NCBI GenBank assembly: GCA_032622095.1
Contig: CP136065.1
Span: 57,225,949 to 57,289,948 of the forward strand
Source: Siphonodentalium dalli
Lineage: Eukaryota > Mollusca > Scaphopoda > Gadilida > Siphonodentaliidae
Length of the DNA stretch: 64,000 bases
Reading direction: 5' to 3'
Both the position numbers and the translations under genes were made by a program. Numbering within the stretch: position 1 is the stretch's first letter; each line of letters opens with the position of its first letter. Positions 40,701-47,517 of the stretch are shown piece by piece. The notes under the pieces are model-generated. The model had not been told where the DNA came from. It saw nothing but the letters and a program-made list of their open reading frames with translations, and did not search any database.

Positions 40701-43700
40701 TTGATAAATCATCATCGCCTTGTAAGCCTGCATGTTGTGACTGTGTGATTAGAATACAGGGGTGTTTTCATTGACTGTATATGTAACTAAACCAGAAAAC
40801 AAAATGCCTAAAGCGAAAAATAATGTGCAAAATCCAATATGAAAAGAGCATCTATTTTGCCATGTGACCCAACAGCAACATCGACTCAACAATATAAACT
40901 GTTAATCTCAATCCAAATCTAACACCCTATGTTATCAAATGATGATACTATCAAACAATTATGCCATAGCATGCAATTAGTTTATGAGAGGCCGTGAATA
41001 CACACACAATACACAAAACATACTTAGCATGAGAATTGTTTGAGTATATGCCATGGATATGTGCGTGAGTATAACAAACAAGCTTCGTACATCTCGTGGT
41101 GTATATTTCGTGGGTGGTTCAATAAAACATGTTCATTCTTGGTGTATACAAATCTGTGTTCTTGGGTGTTCATGATTGACATGTTACTAAGACCTATCAG
41201 CACACAACAAATCGAACACTAGAAAACCTGGCCCAAAAAACACAGTGACGTCGTCATGTTCACTGAGGTTGAAAAAAGTTATGATCCATACCTGTGAACA
41301 TGGCATCAATTTCTGGCCGGTTGTTGGCATTTGACACATCAAGTCTTGAAGTGCAGATCTCATTATGGCATTCTATAGTTTGCAAAAACCCAACAATGCA
41401 GATTCCAATACAGACTTTGGATACTTCGCAGTACACTTAATAGTTTTCAATTCTGGACAAAAAGACAACAAATTCCCTCACGTGATATTCAATCTCTGGG
41501 ATATAATGCTGAAATGAACACAACTGGACCAAATTCATGTACTATGGGCAGAGGTGTGAAGAGCTTAATGGAAAAAAATGCAGTCAATTCATGTGAATCG
41601 ATTACACCTAATCACTTGCCAGTACATTTGTTTATTGGAAACATTCATAACTTGCACTATTGTAAATATGAGAATATTAGTTTGTCTCTGTTCCACATGA
41701 AATAATCAACAAGTTTAGATCAGGATCTTCTAACGACAAACTTCAGATTCAGGACAATTTCAGGTGCTGTCAGTTATCAATGGTCAGCATGCGATCGTCT
41801 GATGTTCTCGCATATTGATAAAGGTGGATCATATATATTGACTCAACTTGTAAAGGGGGTAGCCAGAAGACGGACAAGCTGAACCATGACCCCCTCATTA
41901 TATACAACAGCAAAACTTGTTTATATTCTGTTGTGTTTTGTCTATGCGTATATTAGAAATAAAAATATCCTATCTTATTCTATCCGTATACGATATATCA
42001 ATCAGGTGACTATGAGTAGCTAACAGTGACTGAACTTTAGGAAAAGAAATTTTCCAAAGAAAGAAACCATCCAAATGAGATTGATGATAAGTATAATCTT
42101 GAGCATCTCATTACAATTTCAGGTAGATATTATATCAGGTGTGAGACTGATAAGATACGAAGCTCCGATTTACTATGCTAATGCTGACATGTTTGTTGAA
42201 AAGGTTTATGAAGCGGTGGATTTCAGTAACATCAATAAAATCAAGAAATTAAAGAATAAAGAATTATTGGTAAGGTGATCTGTTAGTAATACTGCTACTC
42301 TCTACCTGTTGACAAATTGAAGGTACTGAGTGGCATACTTACTCGTATTTTAAATTTAAATTTAATATTTCATGCATCCATCGGTGTGCAAATTTAAAAC
42401 TGCGAAAAATACTATGACTCAGTGAGAGAAAGAGTCCAGTGAATATGACTGAGTGTAAATATACTAAATGATACATGGCTGGAGAACAATGCTTGTAATA
42501 AATACCCCGCTTCCAGATTGAAGTTAAATGCAGGTCTCCAAATATGCAAGACAGGCTGTGTCACACATTCAGTTAATTACAATGTCATCTCCACAACAAA
42601 ACTACCAAAAAAATTGCATGATGATATTTCTGTACTCAGCAACCAACACAATTAATTTTGTGGATTTGTTTCTCAGCTGATTTCATTTCAACAATTGATA
42701 TATATAACCAGTCAAATAACATACAGTAATGCCCTAAGTAATCGACTCCTTAACCACAGCAGAATTATGGGTAACTTTTCAGGATTTTGCCGGAAATATG
42801 GCTTGTTGCCATTCATCAATGCAACAAGCCATATTTCCGACTAAATCCTGAAAAGTTACCCATAATTCTGCTGTGGTTAAGAGTCGATTACTTAGGGCAT
42901 TACTGTAAAGGTTGGACCAAGAGCAGTAGAAATAACCATATTCAGAACCAATACTCAACAGTTATCTTCTGCTTGATATGCATTTACATTGTGATGGTCT
43001 CTAAATCTACCACAGTGACAATGTAGAAATGAAACTGCATTAAAATAAAAGACTTTTACAAAAATATTTAAATACGAGTAAGGTACCGGCTTTGTCTGAA
43101 AAGACAAAATAATAAACTAGGACATTTGCATAATCATGAGCTATGTACACTGTACAGTAGAGGAACATATTATGGAAACATATTCCCGAAGCGGTTCATG
43201 AAGAGAGTGACTTATTTCCCAAGAAAAAAATAGTATTTTATAATTTACCACATGATTTTGTGTTTGAAAAACGACGAAATATGGAGATTTACCACATGAT
43301 TTTGTGTATGGAAAAATGACGAAATATGAAGGGTTTTGCACATGTTCAAACTTAACTAACTGATTAAAGAAATAGCTTTCCTGACTGGTGAAGATTACAC
43401 ATACACCTCAATCTGGGAATCATAACATGGGAGTTTTTCACATGTGTACTGATCATAGACACTTTGAAAATGCCATCTCTAAATTGAACCCAGTTGCATA
43501 ATAATTTAGCTCAAAATATTCTGTTTGTATTATATATGTATCGATCTATATAATCTTCTATATGGATTGCATTTCTAATAACCTGTCAATTGATCAGTTG
43601 CCGACAATGAAACCAGACCTACCCCTTTAACACTTTCATGATGGGAAATGCGCTGGTGCAGCATTAAAGATCCTGTGCCAGTGCATTCCTTTATATAGGG

Positions 43701-46558
43701 AGCCTCACATATATAAGAGAATACACTAGCTTACATGGTCAAGATAAATATTGTTAGGCCAATGTATTCTCTGATATATGCGAGGCTCCCTATGGGAGAC
43801 TTGCATATATAAGAGAATGCATTGGCACAGGGTTTTCGCAAAACTTCAGGAAGCTCCCGTAATGAAAGGGTTAATAAATACAGTTTTTATAAATGACCAT
43901 ATTGCCATTTCAGGTGCAGTCGAATGGTTCAGGTAGTTACGAAATGAAGAAAAAGGGAGATGAAACCCCTAATCCAGTATTAAGGGCACTCATACTCGAT
44001 CTCTCCTGTGTCAGCTTCATAGATCTGTCAGGGTCCAAAGCATTAAAACAGGTTTGCATATTCCATAAAAAAGAGCGCTCATTACACTGCATCCATGGAA
44101 AATATTGAAGTGTATCTCTTCCAGGCGCCATTTACAACATAATTTTAATAAAACCAGATTTAAGACTACAAATGGCTTTTTACAGATAAAATTGAATATT
44201 TGGGCATATTATTGGTTTATAAAACTATAATTAAGTGGTTTAATTCTGATGCAGCCGACCAGCATAATTCACAGTGAAATCTCTCATTCTCCCTCTTGGT
44301 ATGCTCCAAACATTTTCGTGAGATTTTTATTCTAAAAATAACCCCATTTGCTGTCCCGAAAATCTTAAGAAATTCTAATTAAAATTTCCGGGCAAGTATC
44401 CTTGATTCATATTTATTTTATTTTTTTTATCCCAGAATCAATATAAAACTTGCAAGATATTAAATATCTTTTGGCCCAGACGACTTCCCCTCTTCCAACA
44501 ACAAATTGCATGTCACTGAAATGATGTCACAATGAGCTTCAGCTATTACGTGCTGCCTCAAAACTTCGCTATTTTAATGGGAGTAGGGGAGCGGGTGTGC
44601 TTGGCGTGCATCAGTGTGGCCCTTTTGACCAATTAACTTTATAATATATATATATAATTATAAATATTTTTCCAGTCGATAGATCATCTTGTGTTCAGTG
44701 GTGTGTATATTGATGATCTCTAATTTGTCGCAATTCTATACGAAATTTATTAACCGAGTGCACTAAATTTGATTCGAGCCGAGTTTTAGCGAGACTTGAA
44801 TCGAATTTAGAGCACGATGCCTGGGCGATGAATGGTGCATCTCGGTAAAGTTTGGCAAATGAGGCTCTTGAAACGCCTGGGGTTAAAACCAATTAATATT
44901 GATTTACTTATCACAACCGAAGAGGAACTATGTAGTTCCATTTTAAATATGTCTTATTATGTTGACAAAATCATTGAACCACCCTTTAATATCAACCATG
45001 CTTATCTCACTGTCAACACTATATAACCCAACACAAATCGAATATCATAATTATATTCTAATTAACATAATAATAAATTTCCGACATTGACATCAACATC
45101 ATTGCGCTAAGCTCTTATGTCACTGTGCATGCCAATAATTCACATGTGGCTTACTAAAAAATATGAGGCTGGGTTTAGGGGCTAATTATGTGATAAATAT
45201 AGGTCCAAGAATATTAAGGCATGTTTGCAGAATAAATTAAGTATTGTGTCTGTATATATATGAAATATCTACATAGTACTATAATCTCTACTTTTGAAAT
45301 GTGTTTAGTTCCATGGATACTACTTATAATTATAATTATAGGTACTGGAGGAGTGCAAGATTCTTGACATTCAAGTTTACTTTGCTGGCTGTACAGGTAT
45401 GTTCACAAATCACACCCATTAAACAGCATCTTATTTGGACGATTAGATGACAGCTGTAAGAATTCAACAGCCATCAATGGAATGAGCACTATACATACAA
45501 CTAAGACCAATAACCCTCTCAGTACCAAGTTTTTGCCTGTAAAAGCTCCCTCTGAGCTGACATTTACCGGCATTTTGCTTGGGGTTCAGTTGAAACATTA
45601 ACATTGTGGACCACTTACAAGGAAAGGGTGGTTGTTTACAGGTAATGTCCTTGTATGAAGGTAGATAATGATCTGCCAATAATATTTGTGTGGCCAGACT
45701 TGGAATTATTTGTGATCTATGGGTGACCTTGGCCTGCTACACCTAACAGCATAACCACTTATTTTGACCGATTTGGTCCAGTAACAACGTGGCCATCTAC
45801 AGCAGAAAGGGTTAAAATAAGTACATGTGTTCTCAGAAAATTATATATTGAATACTGGATGACAGGCTAGGCTTTTTCCCCCCCTAGAATTCCAGAAGTA
45901 ATGAATGTATGGATCATATTTTGGAATAAAAATTCTTATAGATAAATTTGCAAGATTTAATGTGCCCAACTTTGAGTGTTGAGGGAGGTGTAAGAGAACA
46001 CAGTATGTTTATTTTTTAGCGTAATAAAAGATTTAACCCTTTGGTAGGTAGTGTTATTTATATTGTCATACGGTTGGTGGGTGGAACAAAATTTATGTCA
46101 TTTACTGTTTAAGAAATGGATCTTGATTTGCTTGCGTTTCATAGAGTATGGATACAAGTTAGTCTGATATTTTGTGTGGAACGCGAGCCGAGTCGAACTG
46201 GCATTTGATAATTTATATACACATCACCAGCGAGTCGAGTGACAAAGTCAAATCATGTTACCAGGTGTTCAGCAGCATTAGATATTAAGTGCTAAAGGGC
46301 CAGCACGCAGATATTACAAGAAAATAGCACAATGTGCACATTTCTTAGCACATATCTCATTGATGTTGCTATTTAAATAAATCAAACTGGTCAAATCACT
46401 GCGACTTATTCTCCACGTATGATGTTAATGATGACATTGTGATTCCATTTATTTCAGATGGTGTTGTATCTTCTCTCAAAGCGTCTGGCTTCATGAAGGA
46501 TTATAGTGAATTCATGTACATCACTGTTGAGAGGGCTGTGGAAAGTACTTTGTCATGA
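14354..46558 (+). CDS. SLC26-family anion transporter, whole coding span (16 exons)
   Basis: The joined coding exons total 2079 bp: 692 residues plus stop. SLC26 proteins are membrane anion exchangers or channels with 14 helices and a cytoplasmic STAS domain. Family landmarks occur in order: IPQAMAYAQIATLPPSVGLY (94-113), LFGTSRH, ESLIEGFTTGVAFHIFTSQ, ISRSLVQE (415-422), AIVIANLRG, then STAS (about 547-680) with ALILDLSCVSFIDLSG. Sequons at N162, N169 and N172 sit in the loop that is glycosylated in relatives. Every junction is GT-AG and keeps phase. The start ATG has a good context (ACAATGG). At 692 residues it is slightly shorter than most animal members. Which SLC26 subgroup it belongs to I cannot say. 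Confidence 0.95.
14643..15600. other. SLC26 intron 1, first part
   Basis: No exon or recognisable repeat. Confidence 0.5.
15600..16700 (+). repeat. Diverged tandem repeat, ~165-bp units, in intron 1
   Basis: About five or six units share TATAAGTTTGGTGGAAAT, a TATCAATT-like step, a GGTGCCCCC run, then TTCCTCGTATCATGGAGATG. They are strongly diverged. No coding potential. Confidence 0.7.
16923..16996. repeat. Short hairpin repeat family E, copy 2
   Basis: The arms TAGACGCCACAACCGTCTCC and GATCTCGCT pair with GCGAGATCGGAGACAGTTGT and GCCATCTA across a 14-bp loop. It is the same family as 8433-8510. Confidence 0.75.
17600..17734 (+). pseudogene. LINE fragment, left of the foldback insertion
   Basis: One frame reads IIGIVNRTFTIRELGHRHF, and after a one-base shift ATG GTC AGA CCT gives MVRP. 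This is the block of a CR1-like LINE just before EYCNSVW. It continues at 22,664 on the far side of the 4.9 kb element. The last three bases, TAT, are one copy of the target duplication. Confidence 0.75.
17735..22663. mobile_element. 4.9 kb foldback element in SLC26 intron 1
   Basis: Both ends start TAGTCCAGGAGATATTGG, followed by ACCTCTGCA and a poly-C/poly-G tract. The arms pair over about 1.4 kb (to about 19,170 and from about 21,270). Weaker inverted similarity continues inward: minus-strand VPLIIMFQTIHFPVSS near 21.1 kb mirrors plus-strand VPLIGMFQTIHMPMSS near 19.3 kb. Each arm has five or six diverged units of about 160-190 bp centred on AAGATGGCGGCCAAAATGGC. Flanking TAT on both sides is a 3-bp target duplication. 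No transposase is recognisable. Confidence 0.85.
19171..21268. other. Centre of the foldback element, degraded frames
   Basis: Paired open frames, THTHKLAPCVLLSSA on the minus strand near 19.85 kb and AHVHKLAPRALFFSA on the plus strand near 20.75 kb, show that the inverted symmetry reaches close to the middle. Both were once the same sequence, perhaps coding. I do not recognise the family. About 20.1-20.5 kb shows no clear partner. Confidence 0.45.
22664..23062 (+). pseudogene. LINE C-terminal fragment, right of the foldback insertion
   Basis: After the TAT duplication the frame reads FEYCNSAWVH, then VREIQRKATKLVRQIKTLCY, RMIRLNLMSLEYRIFRGDL and, after a shift, YKLFNGHYNV, RGHNKKLQ and FFTQRVVNSWNSPPEAP. 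This is the order of a CR1-like LINE C-terminus. Stops and shifts make it non-functional. Confidence 0.88.
23103..23152. repeat. ATG/GAT microsatellite
   Basis: A run of ATGATGATGATGATG with interruptions follows the LINE tail at once. Simple repeats at the 3' end are common for CR1-like LINEs. Confidence 0.8.
23490..24290 (+). repeat. MITE F fragment joined to family A repeat, copy 2
   Basis: To about 23,580 the sequence is a piece of MITE family F (GCATACATAAAATAATTCAT then TGGCCTAACAATTTTATT). From there it becomes family A, with the ACCATAGTATGGT hairpin and two copies of the AACCAAATTT...GGGTTTGATCCGAT unit. Confidence 0.7.
24291..25530. other. SLC26 intron 1, AT-rich, no gene
   Basis: Diverged pieces of a dispersed repeat (TTGGAATAGTCCATTGTTAC near 24,570) are visible. 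No exon is seen. Confidence 0.5.
25532..26226 (+). repeat. Tandem repeat, ~170-bp units, family K
   Basis: Four diverged units share GGTCGTACCTTTGGTC, ATATAGATGGGAACGAGTCA, GGGGTCATT, AACATGG and CAGCCATCTTGGATTTTA. The last unit is the most diverged. Like the foldback arms, each unit carries a GCCATCTTGG core. Confidence 0.8.
26350..26570 (+). repeat. Short tandem repeat TTCTTACATTCTTTAACAAT
   Basis: Six or so copies of a ~36-bp unit with core TTCTTACATTCTTTAACAAT. A single copy of a similar core occurs inside MITE F, so this looks like a local expansion of MITE-internal sequence. Confidence 0.75.
26588..26694. mobile_element. Half of a TTAA-type MITE (family F2) next to exon 2
   Basis: It carries GCATTCTCTTGTATATGCGA facing CATATATAAGAGAATGCATT and ends in CATGAAAGGGTTAA. 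It sits only about 50 bp before the exon 2 start. Confidence 0.75.
26746..26856 (+). CDS. SLC26 coding exon 2 (residues 97-134)
   Basis: The acceptor is CATTTTTTTCCAG. It codes MAYAQIATLPPSVGLY and LLFGTSRHCSQ, the first two helices and the highly conserved GTSRH turn. The donor is GTAATG; enters phase 1, leaves phase 1. Confidence 0.95.
26857..27810. other. SLC26 intron 2, first part
   Basis: No exon is seen. A fragment of MITE C begins near 27,518 (ACAATCCGATTTAACGCCCC then TTCTTCGGCTTCGG). Confidence 0.6.
27815..28042. mobile_element. piggyBac-like MITE, family F, copy 1
   Basis: The ends CCCTTTGAGTGCCAGG and CCTGGCACTCAAAGGG are inverted copies, each flanked outside by TTAA. Terminal CCC and a TTAA target are hallmarks of piggyBac elements. 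An internal hairpin pairs GCATTCTCTTATATATGCGA with its complement. It is nearly identical to the copy at 60,513-60,736. Confidence 0.9.
28133..28353 (+). CDS. SLC26 coding exon 3 (residues 134-207)
   Basis: The acceptor is TGTTTTTTTCAG. It codes helix 3 (GVIVILSLMIAS), the extracellular loop with sequons N162, N169 and N172, and helix 4 (SVISGIIL). The donor is GTGAGT; leaves phase 0. The family's usual GxFAV at the start of helix 3 reads GVIVI here. Confidence 0.93.
28670..28702. repeat. Run of 33 G in SLC26 intron 3
   Basis: An uninterrupted poly-G on the coding strand, preceded by GGCTGGGT. It could form G-quadruplexes in DNA and in the pre-mRNA. The true length is likely uncertain in any assembly. 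Confidence 0.95.
28940..29104 (+). CDS. SLC26 coding exon 4 (residues 208-262)
   Basis: The acceptor is TTTATTTTACAG. It codes VVFGKIRLGIVSTYMSESLI, EGFTTGVAFHIFTSQ and GLGLKVSRKHGMFKLVK, the conserved helix 5 region of SLC26. The donor is GTAAGA; phase 0 at both ends. Confidence 0.95.
29105..30444. other. SLC26 intron 4
   Basis: Several open frames occur (29,245-29,813) but none has a family signature or splice context linking it to the gene. A minus-strand stretch, VRCSWKHGTGHRVTTSSFNC at 29,160-29,340, looks protein-like and could be a transposase relic; I cannot name it. Confidence 0.45.
30445..30600 (+). CDS. SLC26 coding exon 5 (residues 263-314)
   Basis: The acceptor is TTTTCTTTCAG. 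It codes TWIGYFENIEHTNVATLLMC, a hydrophobic helix, and VPIPIEMII, matching the HTNxATL and PIPIE blocks of the family. The donor is GTAAGT; phase 0 at both ends. Confidence 0.95.
30804..31397. mobile_element. hAT-like element in intron 5 with 8-bp duplication
   Basis: The ends CAGGGTTCACGCTG and its near-complement (CAGCACGGACCCTG at the right) are flanked on both sides by CTTGCAGG (30,796-30,803 and 31,398-31,405). An 8-bp duplication with CAGGG ends is characteristic of hAT transposons. Subterminal CATTTGGCAAAA motifs repeat at both ends. There is no transposase frame. A diverged relative is at 62,480-62,545. Confidence 0.85.
31496..31516. repeat. Poly-T run (21)
   Basis: An uninterrupted T run in intron 5, probably the tail of a minus-strand retroposed or MITE sequence. 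Confidence 0.9.
31660..32220 (-). repeat. Dispersed repeat family I, copy 1
   Basis: Homologous in reverse orientation over much of its length to 44,715-45,205. Shared blocks include TTTGTCGCAATTCTATAC, CACTAAATTTGATTCGAGCC and ATATGAGGC. The CACTAAATTTGATTCGAGC block pairs with its own complement to make a local hairpin. Confidence 0.7.
32400..32482 (+). CDS. SLC26 coding exon 6 (residues 315-342)
   Basis: The acceptor is TTGTTTCCAG. It codes VVIITILFSYFLRMQ-like sequence with ENHGVSVVGDIPVG, the conserved GDIPxG. The donor is GTATGT; leaves phase 2. The last ~32 bp and the donor are duplicated downstream (see the next entries). Confidence 0.95.
32451..32760 (+). repeat. 57-bp tandem duplication across the exon 6 donor, split by a MITE
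   Basis: GGAGTGTCGGTA at 32,451 recurs as GGAGTGTCTGTA at 32,508. The sequence that should follow, TTGGTGATATTCCAGTCGGG, resumes only at 32,735, after a 212-bp palindromic MITE. The second copy carries a donor-like GTCTGA rather than GTATGT. Confidence 0.85.
32520..32731. mobile_element. Palindromic MITE family D, copy 1
   Basis: The ends are CAGTAATGCCCTAA and its near-complement, flanked by TA on both sides. The whole element is one hairpin with AACCACAGCAGAATTATGGG-like arms. TA target duplication and CAGT ends fit a Tc1/mariner-type MITE. It lies 37 bp downstream of exon 6. Confidence 0.9.
33294..33533 (+). repeat. Three 79-bp tandem copies of the exon 7 acceptor region
   Basis: Copies end their intronic part with CAG at 33,335, 33,414 and 33,493, exactly 79 bp apart. 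Each contains ATGATATATTT, the acceptor and the first 14 or so codons of exon 7. Only the third leads into a long open frame; from the first two the frame meets TGA. Confidence 0.93.
33494..33641 (+). CDS. SLC26 coding exon 7 (residues 342-391)
   Basis: It codes LPAPRIPDIRLGMTYFFDAV, MIAVLLFAQSISIAKMLARK and HGYKVDTNQ, matching the family block after GDIPxG. Enters phase 2, leaves phase 0 at GTATGT. Both ends lie within local tandem duplications. Confidence 0.95.
33601..33688 (+). repeat. 44-bp tandem duplication across the exon 7 donor
   Basis: TGTTAG...GGATACAAAGTGGATACAA occurs at 33,601 and 33,645. The first copy ends at the real donor CAG/GTATGT, the second at CAG/GTCAGA. The second also begins with an in-frame TAG, so skipping the first donor would end translation. 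Confidence 0.92.
33711..34469 (-). mobile_element. Nested mosaic: F2 MITE piece, family G end, truncated hAT-like element
   Basis: About 33,714-33,777 is the start of an F2 MITE. 33,778-33,797 is a family G end (GGGACCTCATTCTGCAAATG). From about 33,799 to 34,469 it matches, in reverse, the hAT-like element at 54,104-54,967, including the end GGCTTCGGGCTCTA. A family L-type stretch (TTAACCCTTTCAATACTGAA) is included near 34,223. Confidence 0.7.
34470..34939. other. SLC26 intron 7, right part
   Basis: No exon. GGAGAAGTGAC motifs are repeated (34,563-34,818) and recur near 57,950-58,170. Confidence 0.5.
34940..35053 (+). CDS. SLC26 coding exon 8 (residues 392-429)
   Basis: The acceptor is GGTTCTTCCAG. 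It codes EMVAYGTGSVACGLFQGYVP then AHSISRSLVQEAAGGETQ. S416 and R417 align with the serine-arginine pair of the central anion site in prestin (S398, R399 by my recollection). The donor is GTAAAT; phase 0 at both ends. Confidence 0.96.
35142..35376. mobile_element. Palindromic MITE family G, copy 1
   Basis: The ends AAATAGTGTGTCTGTCATTT are perfect inverted repeats. Each half also contains its own hairpin: CAGAATGAGGTCCCCAGAGG ... and its complement ..., around TGCTACCCCGAATAGCGGGC. The result is a cruciform-like double hairpin. Relatives lie at 53.9-55.0 and 59.95-60.41 kb. Confidence 0.9.
35729..35806 (+). CDS. SLC26 coding exon 9 (residues 430-455)
   Basis: The acceptor is TTTATTTCTAG. It codes VAGFFHCIILLLALYVAG and PLMYALPN, one membrane helix and the LPN turn. 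The donor is GTAAGT; phase 0 at both ends. Confidence 0.94.
35807..36710. other. SLC26 intron 9, left part
   Basis: It holds a diverged family L piece (CTGAATGGATTCCTCAATTC near 35,822) and a MITE C fragment (36,054-36,190). No exon. Confidence 0.6.
36718..36970. mobile_element. TTAA-type MITE family F2, intron 9
   Basis: The ends CCCTTTCATGACC... and ...GGTCATGAAAGAG are flanked by TTAA. Inside are two ATGCATT/ATATATAAG hairpins, as in the other F2 copies (39.77, 43.63, 52.62 kb). Confidence 0.85.
37023..37118 (+). CDS. SLC26 coding exon 10 (residues 456-487)
   Basis: The acceptor is GATTTAATTACAG. It codes GALAAIVIANLRGPLMKLFD and LKTLWRGNKYDF, the conserved AIVIxNLRG segment. The donor is GTGAGT; phase 0 at both ends. 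Confidence 0.95.
37144..37241. repeat. 49-bp tandem duplication just after exon 10
   Basis: GCAAATTGTGCTAGCTTATG starts at 37,144 and 37,193. The two copies are almost identical, so the duplication is recent. It lies 26 bp after the donor and does not include it. Confidence 0.92.
37242..39000. other. SLC26 intron 10
   Basis: No exon is seen. A right half of MITE D is at 37,938-38,043 (ends CATTACTG then TA). The rest is AT-rich without recognised features. Confidence 0.6.
37938..38043. mobile_element. MITE D, right half only
   Basis: Begins at the hairpin tip GAGAGCTTTCTGATGAATGG and runs to TTTAGGGCATTACTG followed by TA. The left arm is missing. Confidence 0.85.
39001..39107 (+). CDS. SLC26 coding exon 11 (residues 488-523)
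   Basis: The acceptor is TTTTTTTTTGTAG. It codes SIWVVTCVTTALVEVDIGLG and AGLLFSLITVVFRTQ, the last transmembrane segments; DIGLGAGLLFS matches the family. The donor is GTGTGT; leaves phase 2 in a split arginine codon. Confidence 0.95.
39108..39769. other. SLC26 intron 11, left part
   Basis: No exon. About 39,240-39,540 resembles 12,380-12,570 (CCCGAA...GTAAATATTTACA...GCGTAGTTCA), a diverged dispersed repeat. Confidence 0.5.
39774..40020. mobile_element. TTAA-type MITE family F2, intron 11
   Basis: Starts CCCTGTCATGAC and ends CCCGTCATCAAAGG. The internal GCATTCTCTATTATATGCGA hairpin and GCTGCACCAGCGCAGCTCC block match other F2 copies. The terminal TTAA is mutated. Confidence 0.75.
40420..40488. 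repeat. MITE C arm abutting exon 12
   Basis: AAATCAATATCTAATAACTC, then TGGGTTCCTCAACTCAAATC and AAATATTTTTT match the inner end of MITE C. A diverged left arm lies near 40,110. The exon 12 acceptor follows within about 10 bp. Confidence 0.75.
40499..40568 (+). CDS. SLC26 coding exon 12 (residues 523-546)
   Basis: The acceptor is ATTTTAATTTTAG. It codes VSVEKIGEVNKTAVYRPDDK then YKQ, the linker into the STAS domain. The donor is GTAAAA; enters phase 2, leaves phase 0. Its acceptor tract follows directly on a MITE C arm. Confidence 0.93.
40569..42122. other. SLC26 intron 12
   Basis: No exon, RNA or clear repeat recognised. Confidence 0.5.
42123..42269 (+). CDS. SLC26 coding exon 13 (residues 547-595)
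   Basis: The acceptor is CATTACAATTTCAG. It codes VDIISGVRLIRYEAPIYYAN then ADMFVEKVYEAV, the first strand and helix of the STAS domain, ending KLKNKELL. The donor is GTAAGG; phase 0 at both ends. Confidence 0.95.
42270..43630. other. SLC26 intron 13
   Basis: Contains MITE D (42,724-42,905) and otherwise AT-rich sequence. CCACATGATTTTGTGT occurs twice near 43,250 and 43,300. Confidence 0.6.
42724..42905. mobile_element. Palindromic MITE family D, intron 13
   Basis: CAGTAATGCCCTAAGTAATC to its complement, flanked by TA. The hairpin tip is shortened relative to other copies. Confidence 0.9.
43631..43870. mobile_element. TTAA-type MITE family F2, just before exon 14
   Basis: Flanked by TTAA on both sides; ends in CTCCCGTAATGAAAGGG. 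Its right end is about 40 bp from the exon 14 start, so it probably covers the branch-point region. Confidence 0.85.
43914..44051 (+). CDS. SLC26 coding exon 14 (residues 596-641)
   Basis: The acceptor is ATTGCCATTTCAG. It codes VQSNGSGSYEMKKKGDETPN, a hydrophilic STAS insertion, then VLRALILDLSCVSFIDLSGS, the core STAS strand and anion-transporter signature. The donor is GTTTGC; phase 0 at both ends. Confidence 0.95.
44052..45341. other. SLC26 intron 14
   Basis: Contains dispersed repeat I in plus orientation at 44,715-45,205. No exon. Confidence 0.6.
44715..45205 (+). repeat. Dispersed repeat family I, copy 2 (opposite to copy 1)
   Basis: Shares TTTGTCGCAATTCTATAC, CACTAAATTTGATTCGAGCC and a GCTCTTATGTCAC block with 31,660-32,220 in reverse. 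The two form an inverted pair 12.5 kb apart. Confidence 0.7.
45342..45396 (+). CDS. SLC26 coding exon 15 (residues 642-660)
   Basis: The acceptor is TATAATTATAG. It codes VLEECKILDIQVYFAGCT, a STAS helix and strand. The donor is GTATGT; leaves phase 1. Confidence 0.93.
45515..45811. mobile_element. Possible TTAA-type element in intron 15
   Basis: Starts AACCCTCTCAGTACC and ends CAGCAGAAAGGG followed by TTAA. The ends are only short inverted repeats, and the left target is ATAA rather than TTAA. Confidence 0.4.
46458..46558 (+). CDS. SLC26 coding exon 16 (residues 660-692, stop)
   Basis: The acceptor is CATTTATTTCAG. It codes GVVSSLKASGFMKDYSEFMY then ITVERAVESTLS and TGA at 46,556-46,558, the last STAS strand and helix. 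There is no long tail after STAS. Confidence 0.94.
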
Positions 46559-47300
46559 CGTTTGGGAAAAATATTCTAAATTTGTTTATATCCCATTCCC
46601 AAATCTCAATTTTTTAAGACCATTTTTTTTGGTCTCTAAACCATCCAAAATCCAAATGCAATTTATACAAATAGACAAGGATTCAAAGATATGAAATTTC
46701 ATCTTCCAACCTTAAGGAATATTAACACTTTCCATACTAAATACTCATTGACGAGTACTTCCCTTTGGAAATGTTTGTTGAACTTATTATCTGAACATTT
46801 CCCACCAATGAATAGAAATTCTTCTGCACTTTTATTATCTGTCATCTGCTTTTATTTCCTGAACATCCGTCAAAATGGATAATAGACCATTCCGATGAAC
46901 ACTTTTATTATCAGTACCATGTAAACAAGGAGGGTCTTTTCTTGGTCATTAAATGACTCACCAAAAATAAATAATCAAAAATCAATCTGTCTCCCACCTC
47001 AATTTTCCCCCAAAAAACAATATTAAGCTAGTTATTTCATATTTACGGCCTAATGTGTGAATTTGTATCCTATTGGTTTGAGAATATTAAACCAAATTAA
47101 ATCATATTTAATCAATATTAATAAAAAAAAGGTTGTGGTTGTTTTCATCCTAATGGTTGGAAGATTGAATAAATCTTTGAAATTTTAAATTATTTTTCCT
47201 ACAATTTTATACATATTTATGATACCATATTGATTTATATAAATTAATGTAATTTTAAAATGTACAAGACTTATTAAAAATACACATGATATATTTGTTT
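46559..47300 (+). other. SLC26 3' UTR and downstream, poly(A) signals
   Basis: AATAAA occurs at 46,966-46,971 and 47,168-47,173. The first is about 410 bp after the stop. A family L repeat (TTAACACTTTCCATACTAAA to about 46,905) lies inside, so the 3' UTR is partly transposon-derived. Confidence 0.55.
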
Positions 47301-47517
47301 TGAACATTGTTTAAGAAATATTTGAATGCTATTAAATACATGTACTACTAAAACTGATAGTTATACCAATGGAAAGTCTCATGTATATGTTACCATGGAG
47401 ATGCACACTTAATTTGCTTCAATCATAATAAGATCTTTCATTGGACAATTCTTTTTTTATATAAAATTGGATAAATACCAACATCCCATCCGATCTATGG
47501 ACGGGACATTCTATGTA

